From Thermoguttaceae bacterium (GTDB taxonomy: Bacteria > Planctomycetota > Planctomycetia > Pirellulales > Thermoguttaceae), in assembly GCA_017441605.1 (NCBI GenBank), contig JAFRXD010000049.1, positions 168,085 to 232,084 on the forward strand: a stretch of 64,000 nucleotides of DNA, written 5' to 3'. Each line of letters starts with the position of its first letter. Within the stretch, counting starts at the first letter, position 1. Below the pieces are notes generated by a model. That model ran no database searches. It saw nothing but the letters and a program-made list of their open reading frames with translations, and was not told where the DNA came from. Below are positions 36,715 to 46,061 of the stretch, one piece after another. A program made the translations under genes and the position numbers.

Positions 36715-39078
36715 TTACCGTTTGAGCAATTGTCTCTCCGCTTCGCTTAAAACAAACTTGGCGGCGCCAATGTCGGGCGCAAAGAAGATCGCCGTCTCCG
36801 CCAAGCGTTTCGCTTCCTCAAAATTACCCGCCTCGAACGCCTCGAAAGCCTTTGACGCGAGTTCGCGAGCGCGAAAAGCGTCTTCTTTGGAGGGAGCGAC
36901 TCGCTCGATCGCGCTCGGCTCGTCCGTCAACGCGTAGACGGAACGCGGGCCGTCGGAAGAATCGGTCGTTAACTCGGAGGAGCGCTCCTTCGACCGCTCG
37001 CCGATTTCTTCGCGATTAACCGCGGAGGACAGCGCTAAACGAAAGCCGAGATTGTCGCGACGACTCTCGGGAGCGAAGCAATTGCGATACCCCGACCGAC
37101 ACGCGACCGCCCGCGAGGACCAACTCCCTCCCCTAGCGACGCGACGAGTTCCGGAACTTGGTCCAAAAGGATCCCTAACGTCGTCTTTCGAATATTCCCC
37201 GTACCAATCGAGACACCACTCCCACACGTTTCCGCTCGCGTCGAAAACTCCCCACGCGTTTGATTTGTAACTCCCCACTTCCGTGGTTTTTCCAACAAAT
37301 GGTCCCTTGGAAGTTGAACCGAACGGAAACTTACCGTCGCAATTGGCTTCGGTTCCGTTTAACGAATCTCCCCAAAAGTATTCGGTTTTCCAACCGGCCC
37401 GACAAGCGTATTCCCACTGCGCCTCCGAAGGTAGCGAAAAACGCAATCCTCGCGGCGCCGCGTTCAATTCGTTCAGCGCTTCCGCAAAATCGCGACACTC
37501 GCGCCAGGTAACGCGTTCGACCGGCAAGCGCTCGCCTCTGAACGAACAAGGCGCGTCCCGGGAGGTTACGGCTCTCCACATCGCTTGGGTTACCGGAACC
37601 TCAAGAATCCAAAAACCGCTCAAAAAAACCGCGCGTTGAGGTAGTTCGTTATCGTAAACCTTCTTGTTCTCGGACGCTCCCATTAAGAAAGATCCGTCCG
37701 GGCAAAAACGAAAGGGAAAATCGACTCCGTTGACCGCGATCGTTTTTCTGGTCCCGGCCGACGGCTCGTCGCGAAGAGCGCGATAACGCTCGGGTTCGAT
37801 CAAAACGAGATTGTCGGATTCCGACGATCTGCGCTCGTTTTGAACTCGCGATTCGTCGGGACTGGCGGGATTGGCGAGGAGCAAACCTTCGTCGAGACGC
37901 TTTTTAGAAAGATCTCGCAGTTTCTTCGCTCCGGCGCTCGCGGGATCGAGTTTCAACGCCTCGTCCGCCTTTGAAAGCGCGTCCTCCGCTCTGTCCATTT
38001 CGTAAAGCGTCCAGCCTTCGCGAATAAGCGCTCGAACGGAATCGACTTGGGACAACTTTTTTGCGACTTCGTTTAGAACTCGCTTGGCCGATTTTGAATC
38101 TGAATCGCGTTGTAACGCAGATTCCGCCAGTTCCTTCGCTTTGGAATAGTCCTCTCGTTCAAAAGCGCTCAACGCGGCGACTATAAGCTTACGAACTTCG
38201 ACGGTCGAGACGGATTTCACAGGCTCGTTTCCGATTGACAAGGAGACGCGCGACGTCGTCGATTCCCCGTCCGTCGATTTAGAATCGAAAGAAATCGTTC
38301 CCTCGCCGAATTGGAAAAAGAAGGGCGTTTGTTCCGAGCGCTCGCGCCCGTCGCTACGGAAAACAAGTCCCAGCTCTTTGGCGCGCTCAAACGCGAAACG
38401 AGACGTCAAACTGGCGACCGCGTCCAACGAGTAAACGCCGCGCGAAACGCGTTGGCTCAGCGCTTCGAGAAATCGACCGGTAAAAAGCCCTCCTCCAAAC
38501 TCGTCGTCGTATCGCGCGTTTTGTCCTTGCTCGTTCGCGTTAAAAACAACGACGACCGGGTTCTTCTGCCTTTTCGCCAATCTCTCGCCAATTTCGCGCG
38601 CAACGCTCTCGAGCCGTTCGATCGCCTCGCGCGTCGTTTCAAATCTAACCCCGCTTCCAGACTCGTCGTAGCAATCCCAAAAAAGAAAAACCTTCGAAAC
38701 GGGAAGCGCCCCCGCGCGCTCGACTAACGTTCCAAAAGAGAGGGCTTCGCGCTCGGAATTCGCGTCGTTCGCGCTCGGAAAATCAAAATAAAAATCGTTA
38801 CCCGCGCGGGCGAAGTCCCGTCCCCAATAACCGAAGATAAAAGCGTCAAAGTCTCCGGCGCTCTCAAATTCCTTCAGTCTCGCGAGAACATTTTCGCGAG
38901 AAGAAAGATTCTCTTTGCGGCCATCAAGAGATAGGAGGACGACGTCGTTCCGAGAAACTCCCCAATGTTCGATCAAACCGTCCGCAAAACGCTCCGCGTC
39001 CCGAGGACGCTTCGCGTTCGAAGTTCGTCTCTTGGAAACGCAATCCGCTAACAAAACCAGTGCGCGCATTCGACGCAA
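36715..39078 (-). CDS. Caspase-like/TPR/SUMF1-domain protein with degenerate active sites
   Basis: The 787-residue protein has four parts. Residues 1 to about 215 resemble a C14 caspase-like domain: FGYWGRD (83-88) stands where catalytic SGHG occurs, so the His is a Trp (W85), while FWDCYDES (133-140) keeps a Cys (C136); FGGGLFTGRFLEAL is typical. Residues about 285-395 are TPR-like helices. Residues about 435-700 are a SUMF1 (FGE/PvdO-type) domain with GSFLMGAS, PSEAQWEYACRAGW, ASGNVWEW and ARGGSW. It lacks the first catalytic Cys of formylglycine-generating enzymes (SSRAVAC in place of the LCHxSYC motif). Further TPR-like helices (about 735-787) end it. It is the last gene of an operon with the kinase and activator. 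Confidence 0.8.
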   Translation of the reverse strand: MRRMRALVLLADCVSKRRTSNAKRPRDAERFADGLIEHWGVSRNDVVLLSLDGRKENLSSRENVLARLKEFESAGDFDAFIFGYWGRDFARAGNDFYFDFPSANDANSEREALSFGTLVERAGALPVSKVFLFWDCYDESGSGVRFETTREAIERLESVAREIGERLAKRQKNPVVVVFNANEQGQNARYDDEFGGGLFTGRFLEALSQRVSRGVYSLDAVASLTSRFAFERAKELGLVFRSDGRERSEQTPFFFQFGEGTISFDSKSTDGESTTSRVSLSIGNEPVKSVSTVEVRKLIVAALSAFEREDYSKAKELAESALQRDSDSKSAKRVLNEVAKKLSQVDSVRALIREGWTLYEMDRAEDALSKADEALKLDPASAGAKKLRDLSKKRLDEGLLLANPASPDESRVQNERRSSESDNLVLIEPERYRALRDEPSAGTRKTIAVNGVDFPFRFCPDGSFLMGASENKKVYDNELPQRAVFLSGFWILEVPVTQAMWRAVTSRDAPCSFRGERLPVERVTWRECRDFAEALNELNAAPRGLRFSLPSEAQWEYACRAGWKTEYFWGDSLNGTEANCDGKFPFGSTSKGPFVGKTTEVGSYKSNAWGVFDASGNVWEWCLDWYGEYSKDDVRDPFGPSSGTRRVARGGSWSSRAVACRSGYRNCFAPESRRDNLGFRLALSSAVNREEIGERSKERSSELTTDSSDGPRSVYALTDEPSAIERVAPSKEDAFRARELASKAFEAFEAGNFEEAKRLAETAIFFAPDIGAAKFVLSEAERQLLKR

Positions 39079-39111
39079 CTCCCGCGCGAGGCGCTATCGC
39101 GCTCGCGAACG

Positions 39112-40551
39112 TTATTCTTTGCGAAGCCCGTAAAGTTGTATTTTACGATCGAGCGTGGTTCGTTCTATCCCCAGCGATTTTGCCGTTTTACTTTTGTTCC
39201 ACGCGTAGTGCTTTAGCGTTTTGACGATATAATCGCGCTCTATTTCTTTAAGCGTCGCGGGAACGAAAGGTTTCGTCTCCCGCGCGGAAGATCGTTCCTC
39301 TTTGACGCTCCGCGATTCCGACGAGGCGGATTCCGGGCGCGCTTCGTTCGAGTTGCCCAAGGCCGAGGTTACGAGATCCGTCTTGCGAATTGTCGGAGGA
39401 TTTCCCATAAGCACCGCGCGCTCGACAATGTTCTTCAACTCGCGAACGTTGCCCGGCCAATGATAAGAGTTCAGCGCGGCTCGCGCCTCTGGAGAAAAGT
39501 CGAGATAGCGTCGACCCGTCTCTTGCGAAAAACGCTCTCGAAAATGATCCGCGAGCAAATCGACGTCCCCTTCTCGCTCGCGAAGGGGCGGAACGTTTAT
39601 TTCAAGCACGCGCAACCTGAAATAGAGATCGCGCCGAAACCGTCCGCTCGCGACTTCTTCCTCCAAATTACGATTGGTCGCGGCGACAACGCGAACGTCG
39701 ACCGATATCGATCTGTTTCCTCCGACGCGCTCGAACGCCGCCCCCTCTAATACCCGCAGGAACGTCGCCTGTAAACCCGGATTCATTTCGGCGATTTCGT
39801 CGAGGAAAATCGTTCCGCCGTCCGCCGCTTCGAATTTCCCGATCTTCGTCTCCAAGGCGCCGGTAAACGCGCCCTTTTCATGCCCGAACAGCTCGCTGGT
39901 GAGCAAACTCTCCGAAAAAGCCGCGCAATTTAGGCAAACCATCGGACCGGATCGACGCGAGCTGCGCTCGTGCATCGCGCGCGCGACAAGTTCCTTGCCC
40001 ACCCCGCTTTCGCCGCGAATCAGAACCGTCGCCTTGGAGCGCGCCGCTCGGTCTATGCACTTCTCCACCTCGCGAATCGCTTTGGAGCGCCCGATCATTT
40101 CGGACGACTGTCCGAGCAACGACCGAAGACGCGTGTTCTCCGCTCGCTCTGCCCCCAAAAGGGCGGTCATCTCGTTTTGACGAGAAAAAAAATCGTCTCG
40201 CTCGAGACGAGCGGTTGTTTCCCGAGAATCGCCAAACGCCTCGAATTCGCGCTGGGGTTCGACAAGGATCGTCTCGCGACCAATCTGAATCCGAGACCCC
40301 ACGAAAATCTCGGTTCTACCTTCGACCCGAACCCCGTCCACCAACGTTCCATTGCGACTATTCAAGTCGAAAAGCGTCCATTTTCCGTCCCGAAGCTCAA
40401 TTGTCGCGTGAAAACGGCTACAGCGCTCGTCGTCCAACGTCACCGCGTTCTCTATGGCGCGCCCTATGGTGGTGGGACGATCCATCGGCAAAAAGAAGGC
40501 GGAAGTCGGAGTTCCGTTACGAAAACAAACCAATTCAAGTTTCTGTGTCAT
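39112..40551 (-). CDS. FHA domain-containing sigma-54-dependent transcriptional activator
   Basis: The 479-residue protein starts with an FHA domain (about 7-100) keeping the phosphothreonine-binding pattern GR (30-31), SRFHA (45-49) and NSRNGT (64-69). A sigma-54 activator AAA+ domain follows (about 150-380): Walker A GESGVGKE (180-187) and the sigma-54-contacting GAFTGA loop (227-232) are intact. A Fis-type HTH occupies about 435-478 ([35 protein letters not shown]). Phosphorylated partner protein bound to the FHA domain should switch on sigma-54 promoters. The Ser/Thr kinase gene lies 19 bp upstream, so it is the natural input. The targets are unknown. Confidence 0.95.
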   Translation of the reverse strand: MTQKLELVCFRNGTPTSAFFLPMDRPTTIGRAIENAVTLDDERCSRFHATIELRDGKWTLFDLNSRNGTLVDGVRVEGRTEIFVGSRIQIGRETILVEPQREFEAFGDSRETTARLERDDFFSRQNEMTALLGAERAENTRLRSLLGQSSEMIGRSKAIREVEKCIDRAARSKATVLIRGESGVGKELVARAMHERSSRRSGPMVCLNCAAFSESLLTSELFGHEKGAFTGALETKIGKFEAADGGTIFLDEIAEMNPGLQATFLRVLEGAAFERVGGNRSISVDVRVVAATNRNLEEEVASGRFRRDLYFRLRVLEINVPPLREREGDVDLLADHFRERFSQETGRRYLDFSPEARAALNSYHWPGNVRELKNIVERAVLMGNPPTIRKTDLVTSALGNSNEARPESASSESRSVKEERSSARETKPFVPATLKEIERDYIVKTLKHYAWNKSKTAKSLGIERTTLDRKIQLYGLRKE

Positions 40552-40570
40552 CTCGACTTACGAAATAACG

Positions 40571-43500
40571 TTAATAATTGTTCTTGTCTAAGGGGTCGAC
40601 GAACTTATTTTTCAACGCTTCGGCCGTCGCTCTTGCGCTTCCCGAAACGGTCGCCGAAGAATCGACGGGTTGAATCAGACACGTTAAAAAATCGGAAACC
40701 GCAAATTTGTGAGGCGGAGTCGAGTCGATTCGCGCCGCGCCGTTTACGGTTAGTTCCGATAAACTCGCGCGCTCCAACAAATCTAATTCCGAAGAAAAAG
40801 GAATCTCGCGATAGGGTTCCGCGCGCTCCGTTCGGAAACGATAGAACGCGGAAACGTCGAGAGCGAGCGAACCGTCCAATTTCCACTGATCGGCGAAAAC
40901 GGTCTCGTCAAAAGAGCGAGGAAAAACGACAAGCGCGAGAGCTTGACCGTCGAGACGAGCGATCGAATTCGTTAGGGAAACGGAAAAAGCGGGCAATTCC
41001 TCGACGTCCTCGGCGTCCAAACGAACAAAGCAAGTCCGTCCAATAAAAACGGATCCGTCAAAATTTAAACTGAAACTCGACGCGTCTTTCTCCGTTCCGT
41101 TCTCCAATCCCTCAAGCGAGAAGTCGGACGCAAGGTCGGAAACCTTGGCGCGAGAGGACGTCCCGTCCGAGTTCAAACCCAAATTCAAATCGGAAGCGAA
41201 GTCGTCGGAGTCCGAACGCGGGCGAGTTTCCGTTCGAGCAGAGTAAAAAACCGCGGACCCCGACAGATTAAAATAACAATCGTTCGCTTCGATGGAAGCG
41301 CCGGGGCGCTCCGCGACCAAAAGACCGGTTTCGCCACAAATCGCGACGTTTTTGAGGCGGATCGCGAAGGGTTCAATCGCGCCGCTCTCGTCAATTTCAG
41401 AACTCGATTCGGAACGAAATATGGCGACGTTGGAATGCATAGGGGACGAATACGTCTCCCCCGCCATATTCTTGGCGGTCAAAATCGAATTGCGCAAGGT
41501 CAAACGCGAAGAACCAACGCTCTTAAAAATAGACCATTCTTCCGAAGAAACCGCGTCTTGCGACGGAACCGCAAATTCAATTGTCGTTCCTTGAAACGTT
41601 ATATTGGAACTATTTAACGAAAACATCGATTCGCCGCCGGTTCCTATCGCGGTCTCGGACGGTTCGAATTTCAATACGGGATAGTAACCGTCGGCGGCGT
41701 AAATTTCGGCGTCGATATTATCGAACGTCAACGACGGAATCAAAACGGACTCGCTAAATTTCAATTCAATTCGAACCGGTTTGGAACCGTCGCCGGTCGA
41801 GGTGCCCTCTCGACTCTCGCGAGAGCTCGCGTTGGCGAGAGCCGCCTGTAGCGACGCGAACGAGTTCGGCGCTTTGCCTATCCTATCGACAACGCGAACA
41901 ACCGAAACGCCGGAAAGATCCGAATCGCCGCTCGTTCCCAAAGCGGAATAGGCGCAAAAAGAATAGGAGACGTTTTCCGCCGGAGAAGGAGCGCAAGAAT
42001 AAGACGTCGCGACCCGTCCGGCCCCGGAGCCCCGCGCGCGCCAGCCATAGGCGAAACGCTTTGATTCCGCTATACTTGCGCTCGTTCCTAAATAAGCGCG
42101 ACGCCAGTCGCTTCCGTCCTCCAAATTCCCGCCCAATAATCGATCGGATAGGCGAGAGACGTTAAACGAATAGAGTTCGTCCAAGTCGTACGCGTCGAGT
42201 TCCGCTCCCGAACCGCCGGTCGTCGAGGGAAAATTTGTCGAAAAGTCGGACGGTGACGCGGATCCGTCGGACGATCCCGCGTCCGTCGACAATCGCGTGG
42301 ATTCATCTTCGGTCGCGACTTGAGTTGGCGGAGCGAAAGGCTCCACCTTGGGCAACGAAAGCTCTTTACCTTTCAGAAAGAAAGCGTACCACCACATAAA
42401 AAGCGCGAAAAATACTATCGCCGCCACGCCGGGAAGACGCCATGGGCGGAGCGCCACCGATCCGACAACCGACGGCGAGGACTCGACTCGTCCCCGAGAC
42501 GAAACTCTAAGGCCTAGTATGTCGGCGATTTCAACCAGATCGAAGATTAGCGCGTCGGGCGTTTGATATCGCTCGTCCGGGTTCTTCTTCATCATCTTTT
42601 TGACAACCGCCGAGATCTCCGCGGGGACGTTGCGATTCGCTTCGCGCGCGTCGGGAACCTCGTCGCCCTGATGTTGCAATAACTTCTGCAACATCGTCCC
42701 CTCCGGATAGGGGGGCGAACCGGTCAGCATATAGTAGAACGTGCAACCGAGCGAATAGACGTCGCTTCTAACGTCGGCCAATCTCGGGTCGCGCGCTTGT
42801 TCGGGGGATATGTAGTCAAAAGTGCCGAGCGTTACGCCGCTTTCGGTCAGATCGTCGTCGATTTGGGGCTTTAATAATCGCGCGAGTCCCATATCGATCA
42901 GTTTGACGCGCTTTTGCGGAGTCACAATGATATTCGACGGTTTAACGTCGCGATGAGTGACGCCGTGCGCCGCCGCGTGAGCCAACGCGGCCGCGGTCTG
43001 AAGTGTGTAGTCCACCGCCTCGTTAAGTTCGAGGGCGCCGTTTTCGCGAACGTAATCGCGCAAATTAACCCCCTCGACGTACTCGAAAGCTATGTACGGC
43101 GCGCCGTCAACGTTCCCGTAAAGATATACCTGAGCGATATTTTCGTGGTTTAATCTCGCGGCGGACTTCGCTTCGTTTAAGAAACGCGCGACCACGCCGT
43201 CGTCTTGGGCGCGTCGACGCGGAAGCACTTTGATCGCCACTTTTCGCTCGAGATCGCGATCCTCCCCCTCGTAGACCCGTCCCATGCCTCCGCCGCCGAC
43301 GTACCGGACTATGACGAATTGTCCAAACTTGGAACCGGGCTTTAGGAGTCCAAATTCGTCGACGTCGGAGTCGCCCTCGGAGGACGACTTAGAAATGACG
43401 GTAAGTTCGTCGTCCTTAGGAAGATCGGGATCCGTTTCCGAACCGTTGGGCTCGGAGTCGTAAAGAGACTCGCCCCAATTGTCCGCAAAGTCGAGCGTTT

Positions 43501-43729
43501 CAGTCGTTGAAGCGCCCTCGAAAACGTCGCCCCCAGCGGACGGTTTCGATTCGAAGGGACGAGTTATTATGTCGTCCGAAGAGCGCGGGCTTGTGGAGCC
43601 GTCTCCAAATCGATTCGGATCGACCGCGTCGGACGAAGGGGAAACGCCGTTCGCATTGTTGGAACCGGCGTTTCCTCCCGTTTCGTTCAAACTCGCGTCG
43701 CGCGATATGTTATCGGGGTCGGACGTCAT
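40571..43729 (-). CDS. Membrane-anchored Ser/Thr protein kinase with extracytoplasmic beta-rich domain
   Basis: The 1052-residue protein has an acidic disordered N-terminus (1 to about 125). An intact kinase domain (about 130-410) follows, with glycine loop VGGGGMGRVYEG, VAIKVL, catalytic HRDVKPSN near 258 and the DMG in place of DFG, followed by SPEQARD. A membrane helix (about 432-452) leads to a long Ser/Thr-rich extracytoplasmic region with repeated beta-strand signatures (about 640-960, such as SSNITFQGTTIEFAVPS), possibly a parallel beta-helix that senses a cell-envelope ligand. It is the first gene of an operon with the FHA-sigma-54 activator and the pseudo-caspase. A typical planctomycete Hanks-type kinase. 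Confidence 0.93.
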   Translation of the reverse strand: MTSDPDNISRDASLNETGGNAGSNNANGVSPSSDAVDPNRFGDGSTSPRSSDDIITRPFESKPSAGGDVFEGASTTETLDFADNWGESLYDSEPNGSETDPDLPKDDELTVISKSSSEGDSDVDEFGLLKPGSKFGQFVIVRYVGGGGMGRVYEGEDRDLERKVAIKVLPRRRAQDDGVVARFLNEAKSAARLNHENIAQVYLYGNVDGAPYIAFEYVEGVNLRDYVRENGALELNEAVDYTLQTAAALAHAAAHGVTHRDVKPSNIIVTPQKRVKLIDMGLARLLKPQIDDDLTESGVTLGTFDYISPEQARDPRLADVRSDVYSLGCTFYYMLTGSPPYPEGTMLQKLLQHQGDEVPDAREANRNVPAEISAVVKKMMKKNPDERYQTPDALIFDLVEIADILGLRVSSRGRVESSPSVVGSVALRPWRLPGVAAIVFFALFMWWYAFFLKGKELSLPKVEPFAPPTQVATEDESTRLSTDAGSSDGSASPSDFSTNFPSTTGGSGAELDAYDLDELYSFNVSRLSDRLLGGNLEDGSDWRRAYLGTSASIAESKRFAYGWRARGSGAGRVATSYSCAPSPAENVSYSFCAYSALGTSGDSDLSGVSVVRVVDRIGKAPNSFASLQAALANASSRESREGTSTGDGSKPVRIELKFSESVLIPSLTFDNIDAEIYAADGYYPVLKFEPSETAIGTGGESMFSLNSSNITFQGTTIEFAVPSQDAVSSEEWSIFKSVGSSRLTLRNSILTAKNMAGETYSSPMHSNVAIFRSESSSEIDESGAIEPFAIRLKNVAICGETGLLVAERPGASIEANDCYFNLSGSAVFYSARTETRPRSDSDDFASDLNLGLNSDGTSSRAKVSDLASDFSLEGLENGTEKDASSFSLNFDGSVFIGRTCFVRLDAEDVEELPAFSVSLTNSIARLDGQALALVVFPRSFDETVFADQWKLDGSLALDVSAFYRFRTERAEPYREIPFSSELDLLERASLSELTVNGAARIDSTPPHKFAVSDFLTCLIQPVDSSATVSGSARATAEALKNKFVDPLDKNNY

Positions 43730-43744
43730 AACGAATTTGCTTGT

Positions 43745-43783
43745 CTTCGAGAACCGAGAACCATTGGCGCCCGATTCTCGAAG
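43745..43783. repeat. 9-bp inverted repeat between xylA and the kinase operon
   Basis: CTTCGAGAA (43745-43753) and TTCTCGAAG (43775-43783) are perfect complements, 21 bp apart, in the 71-bp gap downstream of xylA. It could be a xylA terminator without a T tract or a kinase-operon operator. Confidence 0.4.
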
Positions 43784-43800
43784 AATTCAACGACTGAAGA

Positions 43801-45114
43801 CTAGAAGATGAAACGATTGAGCAAGTTCTCGACAAACTCCTGACGACCGCTAACGTTCGGCTCAATATCGCCCTTCGCCAACATATAGTCGGAAAGCGTT
43901 TTAAAGCTGTGCTTTCCGGATTCGATTTCGGCTCCGATCCCGGAGTCCCAAGACGCGTAGCGATTCTTGATCACCGCGTCGAGCTCGCCGGATTCGCGAA
44001 TGGCGGCGGCGATCTTCAGCCCCTTCGCAAACGCGTCCATACCGCCAATATGGGCGTAGAAAAGGTCGATCGGTTCGAAACTCTCGCGACGAACCTTGGC
44101 GTCGAAATTCAAACCGCCGGTGGTAAAACCTCCGTGCTTCAGAAGAACGAGCATCATTTTGGTCGTCATATAGAGATCGGTCGGGAATTGGTCGGTGTCC
44201 CATCCGAGCAACATATCGCCGGAATTGGCGTCGACGGAACCGAGAAAACCTTGGGAGGCGGCGTAGTCCATCTCGTGCTCGACGTTGTGCCCGGCGAGCG
44301 TCGCGTGGTTCGTCTCGATATTCATCTTGACGTCTTTTTCAAGTCCGTAGGCGCGAAGGAAGTTAATGCACGCGGCGCAGTCGTAATCGTACTGATGCTT
44401 CGTCGGTTCCTTTGGCTTCGGCTCAAAGTAGAATTGCCCCGTGAATCCGATTTCCTTCGCGTAATCGACCGCCATATGCATAAACGTCGCGAGATGGTCG
44501 AGCTCGCGTTTCATGTCGGTGTTCCATATGCATTGGTAGCCTTCCCGACCTCCCCAAAAAGTGTAGCCCTGAGCCTTCAGCTCTTTGGAAACCTCGAGCG
44601 CTTTCTTAACTTGAGCGGCGGCGTAAGCGAAAGCGTCGGCGTTGCAACTCGTGGCCGCGCCGTGCATAAAACGAGGATTGCCGAACAAATTCGCCGTGCC
44701 CCAAAGCATCGTAATACCGGTTCGCTCGGACTCTTCCTTGAACACTTTTACGACTTCGTCGAGATTCTTGTTCGTCTCCGCCAGCGTTTTGCCTTCGGGC
44801 GCGACGTCGCGGTCGTGGAACGCGTAATACTGGAACCCGCACTTTTCGAGAAATTCAAAGAAAGCGCGAGCGCGTTTTTGCGCGTTCGCGATCGATTCGG
44901 AACCGTCGTCCCAAGGACGGGACATTGTGGGCGCGCCGAAGGGATCGGCGCCGTTCATGCGCATCGTGTGCCAAAAAGCGCAGGAAAAACGGAGATGATC
45001 TTTCATCGCCTTCCCTTCGACGATCTCGTCGGGATTGTAATAACGGAAAGCGAGAGGATTTTTGGAATCGGGACCTTCGTATTTAATTTTCGAAACGTCG
45101 AAAAAAGCGGACAT
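43801..45114 (-). CDS. xylA: Xylose isomerase
   Basis: The 437-residue protein is a class II xylose isomerase, converting D-xylose to D-xylulose with two divalent metals. Seen: the catalytic His/Asp pair in [13 protein letters not shown] near 103, the metal-site strand [21 protein letters not shown] near 240, the substrate and metal block FWGGREGYQ near 190, and the C-terminal [19 protein letters not shown] region. Length is typical. A GAAGGAG-like site precedes the ATG. A promoter with -10 TATACT lies upstream (45184-45212). It is not next to a xylulose kinase gene; the XylR-type regulator at 56.9 kb is on the other strand. Confidence 0.97.
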   Translation of the reverse strand: MSAFFDVSKIKYEGPDSKNPLAFRYYNPDEIVEGKAMKDHLRFSCAFWHTMRMNGADPFGAPTMSRPWDDGSESIANAQKRARAFFEFLEKCGFQYYAFHDRDVAPEGKTLAETNKNLDEVVKVFKEESERTGITMLWGTANLFGNPRFMHGAATSCNADAFAYAAAQVKKALEVSKELKAQGYTFWGGREGYQCIWNTDMKRELDHLATFMHMAVDYAKEIGFTGQFYFEPKPKEPTKHQYDYDCAACINFLRAYGLEKDVKMNIETNHATLAGHNVEHEMDYAASQGFLGSVDANSGDMLLGWDTDQFPTDLYMTTKMMLVLLKHGGFTTGGLNFDAKVRRESFEPIDLFYAHIGGMDAFAKGLKIAAAIRESGELDAVIKNRYASWDSGIGAEIESGKHSFKTLSDYMLAKGDIEPNVSGRQEFVENLLNRFIF

Positions 45115-45183
45115 TGTAATCTATTCTCCTTGAAAGGACGTTGCCGATAGCGAAAAGTCGACGCTTATAAAGCCGACGGAGAT

Positions 45184-45212
45184 AGTATAACAGTATCGAG
45201 ACGAAAATGTAA
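45184..45212 (-). promoter_or_regulatory. Probable promoter of xylA
   Basis: On the minus strand TTACAT (45207-45212), a 17-bp spacer and TATACT (45184-45189). Initiation near 45177 leaves a leader of about 60 nt. Confidence 0.5.
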
Positions 45213-45289
45213 TAGCGCGAAAAGAATTTTGTCGCAATCGAAGGCCGAGCGAACGAACTCGACCGTCGACGCGATCGTTTCGGCCGATT

Positions 45290-45952
45290 TCAGATAAGTA
45301 CGCCGCGCGATTTCAAGAAGAAGACGACTTCGTCGGCAAGTTCCTCGGCGGAACGAGCCCCTCCGTCGAGAACCAGTTCGGGATCCTTGGGCGGCTCGTA
45401 AGGATCGTCGATCCCGGTAAAGCCCTTGATCTCTCCGGCGCGAGCCTTCTTGTACAGCCCCTTGGGATCTCGTTGTTCGCAGACGGCGAGAGGCGTGTCG
45501 ACGAAAATCTCGTAAAAATCGCCGACGTTCATCGAAGCGCGAACGGCGTCTCGATCCGACGCGTAGGGACTAATGAAGGCCGTTATCGCGACGCACCCGG
45601 ACTCCGCGAACAGTTTCGCGACGGCCCCGATCCGACGAATGTTTTCCTCGCGATCTTGCGCGGAAAAACCGAGACCAAAACGCTTGGCAAACTCCTCGGA
45701 ATGGCGCTCCATTAAAATCTTGGGAGAGGCGTTCAGGTCGTGTCGGACATTGTCTCCGTCGAGCACAAAACTCCTCTTGCCCAACTCGTGCAATTTGTGA
45801 TCCACCAAATTGGCGATCGTGCTTTTTCCACTGGCGCTCAGGCCGGTAAACCAGAGAACGCAACCCTTGACGCCGTTCAACTTTTCCTTTTCGGCGCGAG
45901 AAACGGCTTGCTTATGCCAAAAAACTTGGACGTCCGATTCGCTCATATTCAC
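45290..45952 (-). CDS. cysC: Adenylyl-sulfate kinase
   Basis: The 220-residue protein is an APS kinase making PAPS for sulfate reduction or sulfotransfer. The P-loop GLSASGKS is near residue 37, LDGDNVRHDLN near 60 and FISPYASDRDAVRA near 110, where the phosphoserine of the family is normally placed. The C-terminal VCEQRDPKGLYKKARAGEIKGFTGIDDPYEPP is conserved. The usual neighbours cysD and cysN (ATP sulfurylase) are absent here, so APS must be made elsewhere or the enzyme serves sulfation. It lies 109 bp downstream of tsaB on the same strand. Confidence 0.95.
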   Translation of the reverse strand: MNMSESDVQVFWHKQAVSRAEKEKLNGVKGCVLWFTGLSASGKSTIANLVDHKLHELGKRSFVLDGDNVRHDLNASPKILMERHSEEFAKRFGLGFSAQDREENIRRIGAVAKLFAESGCVAITAFISPYASDRDAVRASMNVGDFYEIFVDTPLAVCEQRDPKGLYKKARAGEIKGFTGIDDPYEPPKDPELVLDGGARSAEELADEVVFFLKSRGVLI

Positions 45953-46061
45953 TCCTCTTTCTTTGCGCGAAAACGCGACTGACCGCGGTCGTTTCTTTCA
46001 CTGCGATCCAATACTGAACGGGATTATTCTACCTCAAAAGCGAGCGCGCGCAAGGCGTCGG

